Origin: Mastigias papua
Lineage: Eukaryota > Cnidaria > Scyphozoa > Rhizostomeae > Mastigiidae
Length of the DNA: 64,000 bases
Direction of reading: 5' to 3'
NCBI GenBank assembly: GCA_964019165.1
Contig: OZ025279.1
Span: 6,626,341 to 6,690,340, forward strand
The translations under genes and the position numbers were made by a program. Shown here piece after piece: positions 1-13,480 of the stretch; within the stretch, counting starts at the first letter, position 1, and every line of letters begins with the position of its first letter. A model generated the notes under the pieces. That model ran no database searches and was not told where the DNA came from. It worked only from the letters and a program-made list of their open reading frames with translations.

Positions 1-2240
1 AAAAACAGTCTAAATCTAAAATCGATAGCAATCAAGGTTCTGAAGAGAATATCACAAATAAAGAAGCTATTGCTAATCGATTGAACAGCTTTTTGGTCTA
101 TAGGTGATGATCTTGCCAAAGATATTGAAACAGCTCTAAACCCTCTATTAAATAGGCATTACGAAATTAATAAGAAAAGTCGTAGATCTATTTTTAATTC
201 AATCACATAAAAGAAATCAGAAACGCAATTCGTAAAAGTAAGACAACAAAAGCTTTGGAACTGATCACATCTCGAGTTATTTCTTAAAACTAGCCACTCT
301 ATATATACTGAAAATTTTTTATCTTCCACACTTCAATTGAAACTGGTGTACTTCCTGATATATGGAAAGTAGCTAGGGTAGCACCAATTTCAAAGATGGA
401 AACAAGATTGATAAGTCTAACTACAGTCCAATTTTGGTTTTTGCCGGTACTTTAGAGGATATTTGAGAAGCTGATTTTCACTTAGCTTTAGCAGTACCTT
501 GAAGAAAGTTGTTTTCATTCATCAAACCAGTCAGGATTTAGAATATTTCTTTCAACTACAACTTGCTTGCTAAAATTTGCGAAGATTGGTACGATGCAAT
601 GGAAAATGGAGAAATAACTGGTCTTGTGTTTATAGATCTCAAAAAAGCATTCGATACTGTTGACCATATGGGCCATTCAAAAAGTACGTAACGGTAGGGG
701 GGTGGGTGAGTAAGCGCCAATTTTGTGACAAGCTGTTACGGAAAATATAGGGGTGGGGTATCAAATTACTTTTGTTACGTAGCACCAAAATTTCCGTGCA
801 GTGTTTTTACTTTTTCACTATTTGATGACTGCTTTCTAAAATACTCAAATAAAGAAAGATTTTGAGACCTTATAGAGCTCGAGTCTTGTATTATCCCCAA
901 TCATTTCTGAATTTTATCCCCAATCATTCTTGAATTTTAGCAAATTTGAGACTTAATTTAATGTTCTTCTAGAATATAATCTTTTGAAAAATGCGATGAT
1001 TGTGTTGTGAACGGTGGAGTTTCATTCCAGAATGTTACATAGCAAAGAGGGGGTATCAGCAAGCCGTTACACAAGGGGTTGATGGATCAAAGCGACAATT
1101 TTTTCTGTTACGTACTTTTTGAATGATCCCTATGTATGCTCAAATATTGACGCTAGTGCAACTGGGTTACCACAAGGATCATATTTGGATCCACTTTAGC
1201 TTCTATTATACATCAATGATCTACCATGTGCATTAACTAATTCCTCCGTTTCTTTGTACGCTGGTGACACGAGTCTCTGCTCTTGGTTATGAGACATTAA
1301 AATGTTGTTAAACGAAGCTCTGGAGGACGACCTCCAATTCTTAGAGCCTTGGTTCCGAGGGAATACACTATCCATGAATGTTATCAAAACAAAGTCATTA
1401 CTGATTGCTTCACAGCACAAGCAAAAAGTCTTCTGAAAAGTGATGAAAATCTGATTTTGGAAATCAGAGGGAGGGCTATAGAAGCTGTCCCTCAGATGAA
1501 ATGTCTGGGAATCTATATCGATGATGTCTTCAATTGGGAAAAACAAATCCAACTGATCTCAACTAAAGTGTAAAGAGCTTTGAGTATCTTAAACTATTCC
1601 AAACATTTAGTACAATCCAAAACTTTGAAGGCATTATATAAAAGCACCATAGAGTCCCGCTTCAGATATTACTATTCAGTTTGGGGGTGCTGTGGGAAAA
1701 TGAAATTGACAAGCTGCAAAACTACAAAATCCGGCAGTTCGCATCGTAACTAATAGCAGCTATGATGCCCCAGGCAGATAATTCAGAGCTTGGGTTGGGA
1801 AACCACTGACAATCTGATCAAACAGGAACTCATGACCATAACATTCAAACCAGTTAATAATTTGGCGCCACAATATTTGATTGGCTTGTTCACAAAAACT
1901 CCCATTTTGCATCACTTAACCTTAGAAACACTGACTCTGGCCTACGAATTCCAAAAAAGCAACATCTGATAGACAGAAATGCTTCTCATGTGGGGATGCA
2001 ACTGTTTAGAATAGTTTACCAAAGCATGCAAAGCTTGTATCCTCTGTAAGCCAATTTAAATCTTTAAGTAGTTTTTGATCTATTTATTATTAGATTCCTT
2101 CTTGACTGCATGCATCGTATCATATTTTTAACACTATTTTAGAACTGAAAATATTACTTTCTAATATCCTATTTAATTATTTGCAGCAGAGAGGCCCCTT
2201 CAAAATCAGCTAAGGCCACCTCTCAGTTTTATTATGAAAT
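1..2240 (+). pseudogene. LINE reverse transcriptase relic, interrupted by a MITE
   Basis: This is a decayed copy of a non-LTR retrotransposon polymerase. Pieces of the reverse transcriptase domain can be read across several frames. They include the fingers region (about 360-560), motif A with VFIDLKKAFDTVDH at 623-667, a GLPQGS motif near 1164, YINDLP near 1205-1225, and a catalytic box changed from YADD to YAGD near 1257-1275. Further on are the thumb-type segment ending NTLSMNVIKTKS and a C-terminal part resembling LQNRAARIVTNSSYDAP (about 1700-1800). Stop codons and frame changes occur throughout, so it is dead. Sequence between motif A and GLPQGS is missing, and a 461-bp miniature element (670-1130) sits there. 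The pyrimidine-poor 3' end with AAATAAAGTGAAGTGAA near 2235 may be the original tail. The clade (CR1/L2-like) is inferred from motif style only. Confidence 0.85.
670..1130. mobile_element. MITE with GGG(C)CATTCA ends (3-bp TAT duplication)
   Basis: The left end GGGCCATTCAAAAAGTACGT at 670 is repeated inverted at the right end (GTACTTTTTGAATGATCCC, ending 1130). TAT stands on both sides (667-669 and 1131-1133). There is no coding capacity. It is inserted into the LINE relic. Its terminal core matches the elements at 24687-25316 and 34447-35220. Confidence 0.8.
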
Positions 2241-2689
2241 AAAGTGAAGTGAAATCAAATCAAATAGCATATTCGCGAAAGTTGTGTATGAAGTTAAGCC
2301 TTCATGATAACAATCACTGCCGCCTCGGTTCCTTGTCAAAAGTTTCGGCGCGAATTTGCAGTGAACTCGCCATCCCACTTGAGTTTTATCTAAAAATCAT
2401 TGGTTCTGAAAGTAGCAATAAGGGAGAACTGCAAAGTAAGGAAAGTACTGAAAACGAGAAAAGGACTAATTTTTTTGACATCATTTTGGACATCATTTTG
2501 AAGAGTGGTGCATTAATGTTAGTGCAACTTGGACTGCAAGGAGAAAGAGCACGAGTAGGCAGGTGTAAGGCCAAATACAAGGTAGAAAAAAGCTTTTGAA
2601 ATATTCTTGTCATAGAACTTTCATGATAAAACTGAGTGTTGTAAGAGATACAAGAGAAAAGGGATTATTCGCAAGATGTCGGCTTCTGT
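2241..2689. other. Spacer between LINE relic and Tc1 relic
   Basis: A 116-codon plus-strand open frame (2249-2599) is present, but its product resembles nothing I know and has no upstream signal. I see no other feature here. Confidence 0.4.
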
Positions 2690-3680
2690 GAAAAATCACG
2701 AGATTCAAACTTTAAGGCCTCAGTTTATCAATCTTCTTTAAGGGACTCTTAATACAAAATGTAGATAATTGTGTCGAGGTAGAGAACGCCTAAAGGACGC
2801 GAATTACTTTATGAAGAAAGATTAGCAGTAAAATAGTTGAGGAAAAGTGGATTGTCATATCAACCAATTGTAGAGAAGCTGCATTCAAAAGTTTGTTTAT
2901 AGTGGTTTTGTTACAAGAAAGCCAAAAATTGAGTACCCAAAACAAAATTAAAGAAAGGGTTAAGGTATTTTGTTGTGGAGTATAAAAACCGAGATTTGGA
3001 ACTTTGAAAGCTATTGCTGAGGATGTTCACCAATCCGAGATTAACAAAGGTGTTGTCAGATATTGTTAGGAAGATACTAGATAAATACAAGTTTCTAAAC
3101 CACGAAAGAAGGCGAAAACTTCTTTCTTCGATTAAAAACCACCCGGCAAGTCTCCTGTGGGTACAGCCACATAGTGAGTGATCCACCGATGACTGGCAAA
3201 ATCTGATATTCTCTAATGAGTGTCTTTTTAGGCTTAGAAATGACTCAAGACCACTAAGAGTACGGAGAACAACTGCCGGTGCTAATAATACCAATTTTCT
3301 CCAACCGACCTTTTTACAAATGCAGTATCCATGATGTTGAAGAGTTGCACGGGCCTGATGGGATCCGTAGAACTTGTGTTAAGCAACAAAAGAATGAACG
3401 CAATGATGCTTCTTTGCTTCATGAAAATTTGCCTGAAAGCATCCGTGACATATATGGCAGTCAAGAAAAAGTTTTCCATTTTCAGCAAGATAATGCACCT
3501 CCTCTCCAAGCCCTTCTAACTCAAATTTCTTCGAAGAGGAGAACATCAAGCTTCTCCAGTGGCCTGGATAGGGCCCTGGTCTGAATATTATTGAAAATAT
3601 ATGGCTATTCATTAAAAAACAATTTAGCAGTGATGTAAGATGTCCTTTGATAAGCAAAGATTAATGAATTAAATGTATTA
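2690..3680 (+). pseudogene. Tc1/mariner-family transposase relic
   Basis: The remains of a DDE transposase are readable on the plus strand across frames. At 3188-3238 there is DDWQNLIFSNECLFRL, matching the Tc1 block W..V.FSDES.F.L with the catalytic Asp replaced by Asn. At about 3478-3503 there is a block like HFQQDNAPP, containing the second catalytic Asp. At 3557-3602 there is WPG..PGLNIIENIW, the usual WP.SPDLNPIENVW block of the family. Stops interrupt every frame. I could not find convincing terminal inverted repeats, so the element boundaries are approximate. Confidence 0.8.
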
Positions 3681-4307
<627 letters not shown>

Positions 4308-4311
4308 AGAA

Positions 4312-4490
4312 TTATCATCCAATGATATCATCCAATGTAATGTAATCTTCACTTGCATCTGAGTACAGCACTCGGAATTTGAAAATGAAAAGTTCCTTAG
4401 GGATTTTTCCTTTAGTAGTATAAGTTCTTAAATATTTCGGCCCGTTACATGTAGGTTCCTTATAAAGTGGTTCCTTATAAAAAAAGCGTG
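4312..4490 (-). mobile_element. Family A miniature element, truncated copy with Tudor-like coding remnant
   Basis: The right end reads GGTTCCTTATAAAGTGG, then a second GGTTCCTTATAAA and AAAAGCGTG, then TA (4491-4492). This is the outer end of the family described at 53380-53832. On the minus strand 4411-4316 stays open and encodes [17 protein letters not shown], the conserved C-terminal piece of the family's lost protein. The left part is missing and the copy runs into the (TA)n array. Confidence 0.75.
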
Positions 4491-4558
4491 TAGATTGACA
4501 CACTTGACATCTGGACTTCTCACAACGAGCACAACCCCTTGTATCACAGTTACTGTTA

Positions 4559-5000
<442 letters not shown>

Positions 5001-5071
<71 letters not shown>
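5001..5071. repeat. (TA)n microsatellite
   Basis: About 35 TA units following directly on the right end of the family B element. Confidence 0.98.
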
Positions 5072-5074
<3 letters not shown>

Positions 5075-5272
5075 ACACTTGCTGGGAAAGTTATCATACT
5101 GAAATTGAAACAATTGAGACCGTTTACTACAGGGCAAAAACTTTTCTAATAAAAACAGAGCTAAATAAGGGAGGACACCCAGGATAAACCTCATAAAACC
5201 AACTACAAAGATTTCATAATTGACACCACTTTAACAAGCAAAACAATAAAAATCTTTGGAGAAACATCAACA

Positions 5273-5278
5273 TTTATT
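5273..5278 (-). promoter_or_regulatory. Candidate polyadenylation signal of GS1
   Basis: AATAAA on the minus strand, about 260 bases past the GS1 stop codon. It is the first canonical signal downstream that I noticed. Confidence 0.45.
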
Positions 5279-5534
5279 TAGAATAAATATTGCACCTTGT
5301 TAAATACTGGTTTCATTGCAGAATATAATTCATATTAACCTTTATACAGAAATATACAGATCATAAACATGTTACTAAGTATGATCGTGAGCAGAGGTAG
5401 TCTTAACTCCCAATCAAAAGTCCAGTCTGTATACATGAGCAAGTATAAAATTCAAATGCTTTCCTATTTAAGATTTTATCCCAGACATAGTGATAAACGA
5501 GACGTGTTCATGAATTGTCAGAATTGTCAGTTTT

Positions 5535-8500
5535 TTAGTCAGTTTCATCCAATATGGTTGTTCGAACTATTGCTTCTGTTACAGAGTATGGATCACAGTT
5601 GGATGACGGCCGTCGATCTTCCAAATAGCCTTTTCCATCTTCGGCACATTGACGGGGTATTCTGATGCTGGCTCCTCTATGTGCCACCCCAGAAGAGAAT
5701 GTATTGATATCTGATGTTTCATGAAGTCCAGTAAGTCTTCGCTTGTTGTCAGCTCCACTGTTTGGATCATACATTGCAATATGGTATGCATGCCTTTTTG
5801 ACAGCTTCTCAACGGCTTCATACATGTATTTGATACCACCCTCTTCTCGCATCGCTTCAGTGCTGCAATATCACAAAATCATAGCTACAACATGATTCTG
5901 CTACATTTATCAGTGGCATCCTAACATGCCTGATGAATAACAGGGTTTAGAGTAGATGCCAAGCATACATTTTCCTGACAGCTCTTGAAAAGGAAATAAT
6001 GTTCCAAGAGTGATTTAGAAAAATTATTCATTCTGTCCTATGTTGGGATCTTACATTAACTTTTCCTTGACTGAAGAAGTAAGGATATTCAATGAAATCT
6101 AGTTCTGCATTCTGCTCATTGAAAACAAACTTGGGGGCATTCTTTCACAAACTTAAACCTATTTTTATACCAAAAACAAAACAGACTTTTTACTAATTGA
6201 AGGAATTGCTCAAGAAAAGTTCTTTGACTGTTTCAGATTTTTCTTCTTGAAATGACAAACTTCACTTTCTTTTCCTGGTTTTCCAGTTACACTCTTAATA
6301 CTGAATAAGCTAATACAGTGTAATTATGTGTACATGCTGCACTGTTCAACCCCAATGTTAAATGATAGAAAGCAAGAATACAGGGGGTACAAGGTACCAA
6401 CCTATAATTTGTGTGTGCTCCTGCTCCATTCCAGTCTCCAGGCATTGGTTTTGGGTCAAAAGTAACAAGAATTCCAAAATCCTCTGCAACACGTTCTAAC
6501 AGGAATCTCGCCATCCACAGATGATCACCCATCTCAATACCTTCGCATGGTCCAACTTGGAATTCCCACTAAAACAGGAATGAGATAATGTTACAGAAAC
6601 TGACCTTGACACCAAACTGGTGCATAAACTGAACTACAACAGTGACAAAGCTAATTATTCCTTACAACCCTGTGCTACAACCCTATGCTACATATAGCAG
6701 ATGTTCTTGTAAAATGCAAGTAGAGAAATCTGCTTCTTACTCAAACTGGCTAGCACCAATGAAGGGCAAAAACCACTCATGTTCCCATCTACATAGTAAG
6801 AGCCCAATCCATACTTAAGATTGTAGTAGAATCTAAGTACAAACTTTCATCACATCACAAGTTCCCAGTGATCAATTCTCAACTACATGAATACTAGGGT
6901 GTACTAAAACCTGTTTTGCTATGTGATTCAACTTCAGCTGCCAACTGAAAATGACTGTGACTACATTGAACAATACAAGCCTACTATTATGATTCAGTTT
7001 TGACCACATTACATCACCTGTAATTTCCTGAACAAAAACTAATGCAAAATGCTTTAGTACTTGCTCCTTTCATCAAAAAATCCTCAATTCAAAAACATAT
7101 GATGAGTCTAACCCCATGCTACATATGGATAACACCTGCTCCATACCTGGGCAGGCATAACTTCAGCATTCTCCCCAGCAATTTTTACTCCAGCATACAG
7201 GCAAGCTCTGTAGTGGGCTTCTACAACCTCTCTTCCAAAAACTCTGCCAGTACCAACAGCACAATAGTAGGGTCCCTGTGGTGCTGGGTAGCCTCCTTTT
7301 GGCCACCCAAGAGGGTGTCTATCTTGATCAAGCAAAGTGTACTCTTGTTCAATACCAAACCATGGATGTGAGTCCTAGAAAAGCAGGTAGATAAAAAGGC
7401 TATTGAAGAATAAATGCATAGCTACAGGCAACATAGCAGTATAGGCTAAGGAATGAGACCTGTTTGCAAGGGATGAGTATCAGAGACCTGAATCCTGTGT
7501 CAAAAGTCAAATACTCAAGTGTTGATAGAGAAAAAAATGCTGCCTCATCTTTCAATGTCTAGAGATTTTTCTTCTAAACAACAATTGTAAGCATACTACT
7601 GAGCAAGCTTATCTCCAGCTTTGAGGACCCTCGGTGTATCAATTAAGTTAAAATATCATTATTTCATCAGAGTACAATCCACCATGCAATGCAGGCTATT
7701 TAGTGGTCCTTCAATCTACAAGAGGTTTAAAACTAACGCATAAAATTACGCATATTTCAAGGTCAATATGGATAAAGTCCCGAGCGTATTAAGCTCTGGC
7801 CAAAGCTACGGCGTGCGACTTAAATGACTTTATACTATACTATCTTTAAAGACAACTTGTACTTCAGTTTTGGACGCCTTAACCTAGTAAGCTTCCCTAC
7901 TGAGGCAATAGTACGCACGCAGCTCATACGTTGCTTAGCACCTACGTAACTTTAAGAAACAATTTCATCATTCGTTGGCGTACACGAGACTTGCATACGT
8001 TTCGCTACTGATTACATAATCTCAACGCAATGTTAATAGCTGCAATTCATTTCTTCCTTTCAATTCCACATTCCATTTCAACCAAATTACGCTTCATGTG
8101 ACTTGCAAATAAATGCGTTCCCTTCTGAACTTATCGAGAAGTTGTATCTAGTAATAACTCACTTTCAATTTAGACATCCATTGCCATACTGTACATACAG
8201 AGAGTTATGGGCTTCCAGAAGGCTTGTAAACACTGACCAAGAGCAGAGCTACAAACTGTGAGACGACTGTAGTAGCCAGTAGGCTCGGAACAATTCATCA
8301 GTGAGACAAGCGCGGGAATTTGACCAGGAAAATGAATTCCGGTTAGATTAAGCTCGAAAACCTGGCCTACTAACTACCTTACAGGCTTCAAAAAGTTGCC
8401 ATAGGAAAAGAAATAATGTAACTAAGAATCTAAATCTACCTTCGCTTTCTGCATGATTTGGTTGCAAGTCTTCCTACGGTTGGTTTCGCAAGGTTTGTGG

Positions 8501-8814
8501 TCGTGCTTGTAGGTTTCGCAAAGGACTATTTTGTTTTTTCCCCCACGGAATGGATCACGGAAAATTGCTACTGGATGAAGGTATGTATCACTATTCTTTC
8601 CTGTTGCTTGGGCAGTCGAGGATCCGTCAAAGTTCCAAACAGGAACATCGCTTAATTGCGTTGGCTCTGCTTCTAAGGTTTTGGTCTTACACCGCAAATG
8701 TTCACCTGTTCCATCAATCCATACATACTGAGCCATAACGCGGCCATGAGTGTCTAGATCCATGTATTTGTTGAGGACATTCTGGTTTAGGCCTTGGTAA
8801 AGATTCACAGCCAT
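5535..8814 (-). CDS. GLUL: Glutamine synthetase, cytosolic type (GS1), four coding exons
   Basis: Makes glutamine from glutamate, ammonia and ATP. Coding exons: 8814-8440, 7374-7147, 6568-6402, 5862-5535. All junctions have GT/AG (donors AAG|GTAGAT, CAG|GTATGG, AG|GTTGGT). The joined product is 365 residues, normal for eukaryotic GSII. The N-terminal beta-grasp domain holds YVWIDGTGE and VWNFDGSST. The catalytic domain has IEQEYT (E134, E136), [12 protein letters not shown] (E196, E203), [10 protein letters not shown] (H253), HETS (E305) and [12 protein letters not shown] (E338, R340), at the same residue numbers as human GS. The ATG at 8814 fits the family start (MAVNLYQG). There is no targeting extension, so I infer a cytosolic enzyme. 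Exons 2-4 have the same lengths as the last three exons of GS2, about 19 kb upstream of GS1. Vertebrate-type C-terminal residues after NETD are absent. Function is near certain; the symbol follows the animal orthologue. Confidence 0.97.
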
Positions 8815-8856
8815 TTTCGAAATACCAGCGGGCCAATAAAACTCTAGATGCTCAGT

Positions 8857-9151
8857 TCTATGAGAGAAATTACAAAATTCATTTCTAGTAAACCATATAA
8901 TAAACAAGCAAAGTGCATAAGAACAAAAGCAAAACACTGACTGCAATCAGTCACTTATGCTCCAAATGAATTGATTCCAAACAAACTTTTGCTGCCAAAA
9001 GGATGAAGACAGCAACAAATTATGCAGTAGTCTTAGGCCGTATAAACCTCAGAAACGAAAAACAATCATCTCTAGTACTTATGAAGTATTACGAAAGGAT
9101 AAACTGATAACAATGCAAAAACTGTAAAGGAATATTAAAATTCAACTTACG
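8857..9151 (-). other. Candidate 5'UTR intron of GS1 with upstream noncoding exon
   Basis: On the minus strand GGGTTAGAC|GTAAGTTG at 9151/9150 is an excellent splice donor. TTTCTCTCATAG|AACTGAG at 8858/8857 is a good acceptor, 43 bases before the GS1 ATG. This suggests a noncoding first exon starting somewhere above 9151 and a promoter near 9.2-9.3 kb. No transcript evidence is available, and CATCTAG at 8844 is a competing acceptor. Confidence 0.45.
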
Positions 9152-9231
9152 TCTAACCCGCCTCTGCCACGTTTTGGAACTGAGAAAAAATTGGGAAGTG
9201 TCAAAATTTAACTTAACTACGCGCGCTCTGT

Positions 9232-10799
9232 TGCACTAAATCATCAAACCAAATAAGGAAGTTTGCCTCGTTTTCACTGTAATAACTACCACAATTTCCC
9301 GCATGACCAATAGCTAGCGCTATTCTATCTGTGAAATTTGACCTTTCCAATGTGAGCAATCCTCATTGCATATTTCATTCAATAGCGAATAAATGATCAC
9401 GTGTTTGGGACTTGCTTGTTTTGGTGTCGTAGAACATTCTTTCTGGGGATTATTCCGTGGTAGTATTAAGAAATACATTATTAAAAATAGACCTCCATGC
9501 AATCAGACCATAGTGTAATGGCTTTACATAATATTCTAGCATACAGTATCTAAATGGTTTTCAAGGTAAATGTCACCATTCACAATTTAATCAGAATCTA
9601 CACAGTTACCATCAGTAGCAGACGTTTGTAGATCTATAGAGGGGCATCAGTGGCACATTTGTCGACATTTGCAAAATAGAATTACCAACTATCCACTGTT
9701 TAGTGCCTAGAATCTTCCCACTTTTCCCACTTTATGCCCAAATACTGACTAATCTACGTCAAGGGGGCATTTGTCCCTGGTCCTCCTATAAACCACCACT
9801 GGAAGGGGAAAGTAAACGGTTCTATATAGGTCTTCAATTTCCACCAGTAATTGATCAACTATATTTGCAAACAAAAGAGGGCATGAATAGAGATGCCTGA
9901 GTTTAAAGAGACTAGCCGAAGTAGGGGTGTGGGTTTCTCACATTTCCCCCTTTTTGCAGAAGTCGTCAGTAATTTGTTGCATTCTTGGTTTATTTCTCGG
10001 CTCATTGGTAAAAGTTGACATGGCTGTCATGGCTTATCGGTAGTTGCGGTGACTTGTTCAAATCCATCTGTGAACTTCTCATGCTAAACCCCTGCACTCG
10101 AAATTCCTTTGGCACGTGATTTTCTCACAAAAATCCTTGAACAGTTACCAGGTCAGATGTGAGCTGTTATTGAGTGCATTCAGTTAAGTACAATGACCGC
10201 TGATTTGCCCACCAAGAAGGTGCTAGATATATCGCCTAGACCGTGCAAAGTTAATAAATTAATACTCACCAGTGCAATGGTTCTAATATAGTTTTTAAGC
10301 TCAGTATTGAGCCGTGCAATGATAGTTGAGAGCCTTAACGAATTCATGCTTTGCAGTAAAGAAGCAAGCTCTGAAAATATGGCGAAAACCCATTCTGAAT
10401 TTAGAGATACACCCATTCTGGAAAGAAAAAGAATGATGAAATTATTGATGTGCGTATGAGAGAAGTTGATCTTCTGGTTGTTTTGTGTCAAACTGTCTAT
10501 TTTCTAAGTTTTCAAGCAAAAACATACTTTACGCTTAAGAATTGTTTTGGGCAAGGGGGAAAGATCTTCTAGCCATGGGGAATGCCCCATGTTCACTCCT
10601 AGCATTGTGCCAGATGTTTTGCTTAAAAGAATACTAAACTAACTTTTCAAGAACAATATAGAGAATATGCTCTACTCTAAGGTCTTTAATAAATGGGAGG
10701 GGGGCACTTATTGATTTTTCATGTTGCTCCGACCCCCGGAGTTTATTAGGGCCCCAGCTTATTGAATTTCAAGGAATGAACAATGGTTTGGAGGCTTTT
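9232..10799. other. Intergenic region upstream of GS1
   Basis: No gene recognised. At 10019-10075 there is a weak tRNA-like pairing (TGGCTTATCGGTAG then TGTTCAAATCC) that could be a decayed SINE. At 10690-10780 short stretches rich in AATAAGCCCC-type sequence resemble the ends of the family at 62278. Confidence 0.3.
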
Positions 10800-11060
10800 T
10801 CGTTAAGAAAAGAAACGTCTTCTTTCACTACGTGATAGTGTTTCTTTCATCAATTGAATGTGTCTTTTGATGTTTTGTACCCTTCTGATTACTATTTTAT
10901 CAACCAGGAACTGATCTTTCGTACCCCTTGATCTCTTTCTAGAGCCTTTTTGCTCATCCACAAGCAGTCCATTTCGTTCAAGGTGCTCATACATAGTTTC
11001 TGCGAGGACTGAAGTCAACAGCTTCCATGTTATTTTGTTGGTTTTAAAGTTAGTTACTAT
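10800..11060 (-). pseudogene. Non-LTR reverse transcriptase fragment
   Basis: The minus strand encodes TWKLLTSVLAETMYEHLERN followed by LLVDEQKGSRKRSRGTKDQF. This is the fingers segment of a non-LTR reverse transcriptase; the EQKG.R..SRGTKDQ block is characteristic. The frame is open for about 70 codons but the element lacks all other domains. It ends against a MITE at 11074, so the rest was lost or displaced. Confidence 0.8.
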
Positions 11061-11073
11061 TGTTCCCTTGCCA

Positions 11074-11450
11074 TACTCTTGACTGCCGAAAAATCCCCCC
11101 CTCGATTGTTAATTTTTGAAATTTTTCCAACTCCCACACTTATTCTAATCCCCATTTATTAATGTTGAAGATTTTTCAGTGAAATTGTGCTTTCCGGAGG
11201 GATTATTTTCATTTACTTAGAAATTAACGAGAAATTTATTGAATAATCGCTTACACTACAATTATAATTTCTTTTATCTTAATTTTTATTGACTATTCAT
11301 TAGTCAGTCGTCCTAAGTTGTTCTTCGCGATATCCATGCGTTCTATTTTCCAATTTCCCCTTTTATTTCAACTCCCCAGTTATTATTTTTCAGAGCATTT
11401 CCCAACCTCCCCATTAATTCCCATCCCCCATTCTTCTGCACTCAAGAGTA
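11074..11450. mobile_element. Family C MITE with TACTCTTGAGTGC ends
   Basis: The left end TACTCTTGACTGCCGAA (11074) and right end TTCTGCACTCAAGAGTA (to 11450) are inverted copies. The interior (TTGTTAATTTT, TTTATTAATG, TTATTATTTTTCAGA) matches the inverted element at 56219-56520 over most of its length. It probably duplicated TA. It has no coding capacity. Confidence 0.75.
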
Positions 11451-12701
11451 CGTTTAGGCCCAACCAAATACATTTCAAGGTGAGAGAGTGGTACTCTTTA
11501 GGGTTGCTACAGAACCATGTAAAAATACTGTGATTTTATCACTGAGAAGGTGGAATGAGTGTTGCCTACTTTCTGGCAATGTACCTACAGAGCATGATCA
11601 CAAAGTTTTCCACATTGCTGTGGCCCTTTCTGAGACATTTCCCCAGTAGTGGGAATTCCTAAATGCTAGGACTGGACTAGCTGCATTCTGTTGCTATAGG
11701 CAAACAAATTGTGAAGATTTTGAACACTTGCTTTCGTTGCTTTATTGTTGAATTTAGCCTAGCTGAATATATTAGAAACTGTAATCTGCATGCAGAATTT
11801 AAAATATTCGTAAAAAATAATCTTGAAATATGAACGATTTTAGGAATATTTGAGCTTAAATGTATTAAGAAAATAAGAAAATTATCCGGTCCTTATATAA
11901 AATAGAGCCTGCTTCCCTTTGCTGTTTTATTGTCTTTAAAGGAATAGCTAGCATTTTCACACAAGATATGACATGATATCTGACTAACTATTACAGTTAT
12001 GCCAACCTTTACCGCAGACAAGCCAGAAAATTACCAGCTAAGCAATAATTACCGATAGGCTCTGAAAAAGCGGGAGCTATCATAACCCATATATCCGCTA
12101 TTTCAGCACTTCTGCGAACTCAAGTAATGAGTGTTCGATATCGAAATTATACACTGTATTAGTATCGCATGAAGACACGTCATACAGTAGATATTGGCAG
12201 GGCTGTATACGAAGGGGGATCAGTTCCCTTCTATTTTTGAATGAGGAGCTGGGTCCCTTTTCTCTTTTCTTTTGATATTGTTACTAGAGCCCGACTACAG
12301 CTGCTCTTTCCATTTTTACTAACATATATCATGGTTGCAATAAAGTGTTGGTGCTTCTTATAGTTCCCGAAAGCTACTACGGATCTGGCCCCATCAGTGT
12401 TCGTTTCTACCACGCTTTTTACACTACAAAGTGCTTCATTTGTGCAAAAATTAGCTCCATAGCACGCCTGTAACTTTCGTAGAGTCTGGTCTGTCTATTG
12501 AAATTGTACGTGATGAAAATACTAACAGCATATATTTTACAACCCATAAATACTTATTTAATATGTTCTCTATGACTTAGTAAAATATGCTTATATGTTC
12601 TCCTAAAGCAAACTGTCTGCTATGTCAGGGCCTAAAGTGAGAGAAATTTACAAGGCCACTTGTAAGGGTTTATATGTATACGTATATAAGGGTATATATA
12701 G
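11451..12701. other. Unannotated intergenic stretch
   Basis: I see no supported gene, RNA or repeat boundary here. Open frames are short and unrecognisable. Confidence 0.3.
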
Positions 12702-12704
12702 TTA

Positions 12705-13477
12705 AGGCCTGGCAAAACGACTGGACATTTACACTGAACACCGACTGGACATTGCTCACCGTGTCCAGTGTGTGAACAAATGAAAAATTTTGGAGGTGGC
12801 AAAACGACTGAACATTGTCCAGTGAACATTTTCTCTGCGATAGGAAGCGCACGATTTTGGGGTCTGGAATCTAGTTTTAGGAGCCAGGGGCTAACCGACC
12901 ATAGAGCGCCAAGGGGATGTAAAATGGAAACAAAATCTGCCGTCAAAATTTTGAGATTGACAATCATGGATCGTAAGAGAAAGTTGCCTTGGTTTTGAGC
13001 ATTATGGAGGCTGTTGACGATGAAGAACCCAAAAAAAATCGTGGAAAAACGAGGAAATGGGTAAAGCAATGCAATGATACATCACTATTTGACCACTTCT
13101 TTGCCTGTTTTTGGGACAATTCTGATTCCATTTCTTTCTTCTGGTTTCCAAACTCTCCTTCGATAAGGTCTGGTCTGAGCAGGTATGGAGAATTGAAATG
13201 GCTCCAAAATACGGTCCGCTGACCGCTGTTGCATTTGCAATGCGCTTGCGCAAGCTGGACAATGTTCAGTGGTGTGGCAAAACGGGTGAACATTGTCCAC
13301 TGAACATTTTTGTCCACTGAACATTTCTGACTGCCTTCAAAATCGACTGAATAACTCTCAACATCGCTGAACACGACTGAACAAGATTGGACAAGGTGGC
13401 AAAACGACGCAACATTTTGCACTGGACATTTGTCCAGTGCATGTTCAGTGCAAATGTCCAGTCGTTTTGCCAGGGCT
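12705..13477 (+). mobile_element. PIF/Harbinger-like nonautonomous element with transposase N-terminal relic
   Basis: The terminal inverted repeats are AGGCCTGGCAAAACGACTGG (12705) and the matching CCAGTCGTTTTGCCAGGGCT (ending 13477). TTA is duplicated on both sides (12702-12704, 13478-13480), the usual PIF/Harbinger target. The motif CAAAACGACTGAACATTGTC and variants recur inside both ends, giving multi-copy subterminal repeats. On the plus strand near 13020-13070 the frame encodes DDEEPKKNRGKTRKWVKQ. This resembles the RGKTRKW start of HARBI1-type transposases, then decays. The family assignment rests on TTA plus this relic. Confidence 0.75.
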
Positions 13478-13480
13478 TTA

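Noticed and set aside
10019..10080. tRNA-like A and B boxes
   Set aside because: The arms do not form a proper cloverleaf by eye. At most a decayed SINE.
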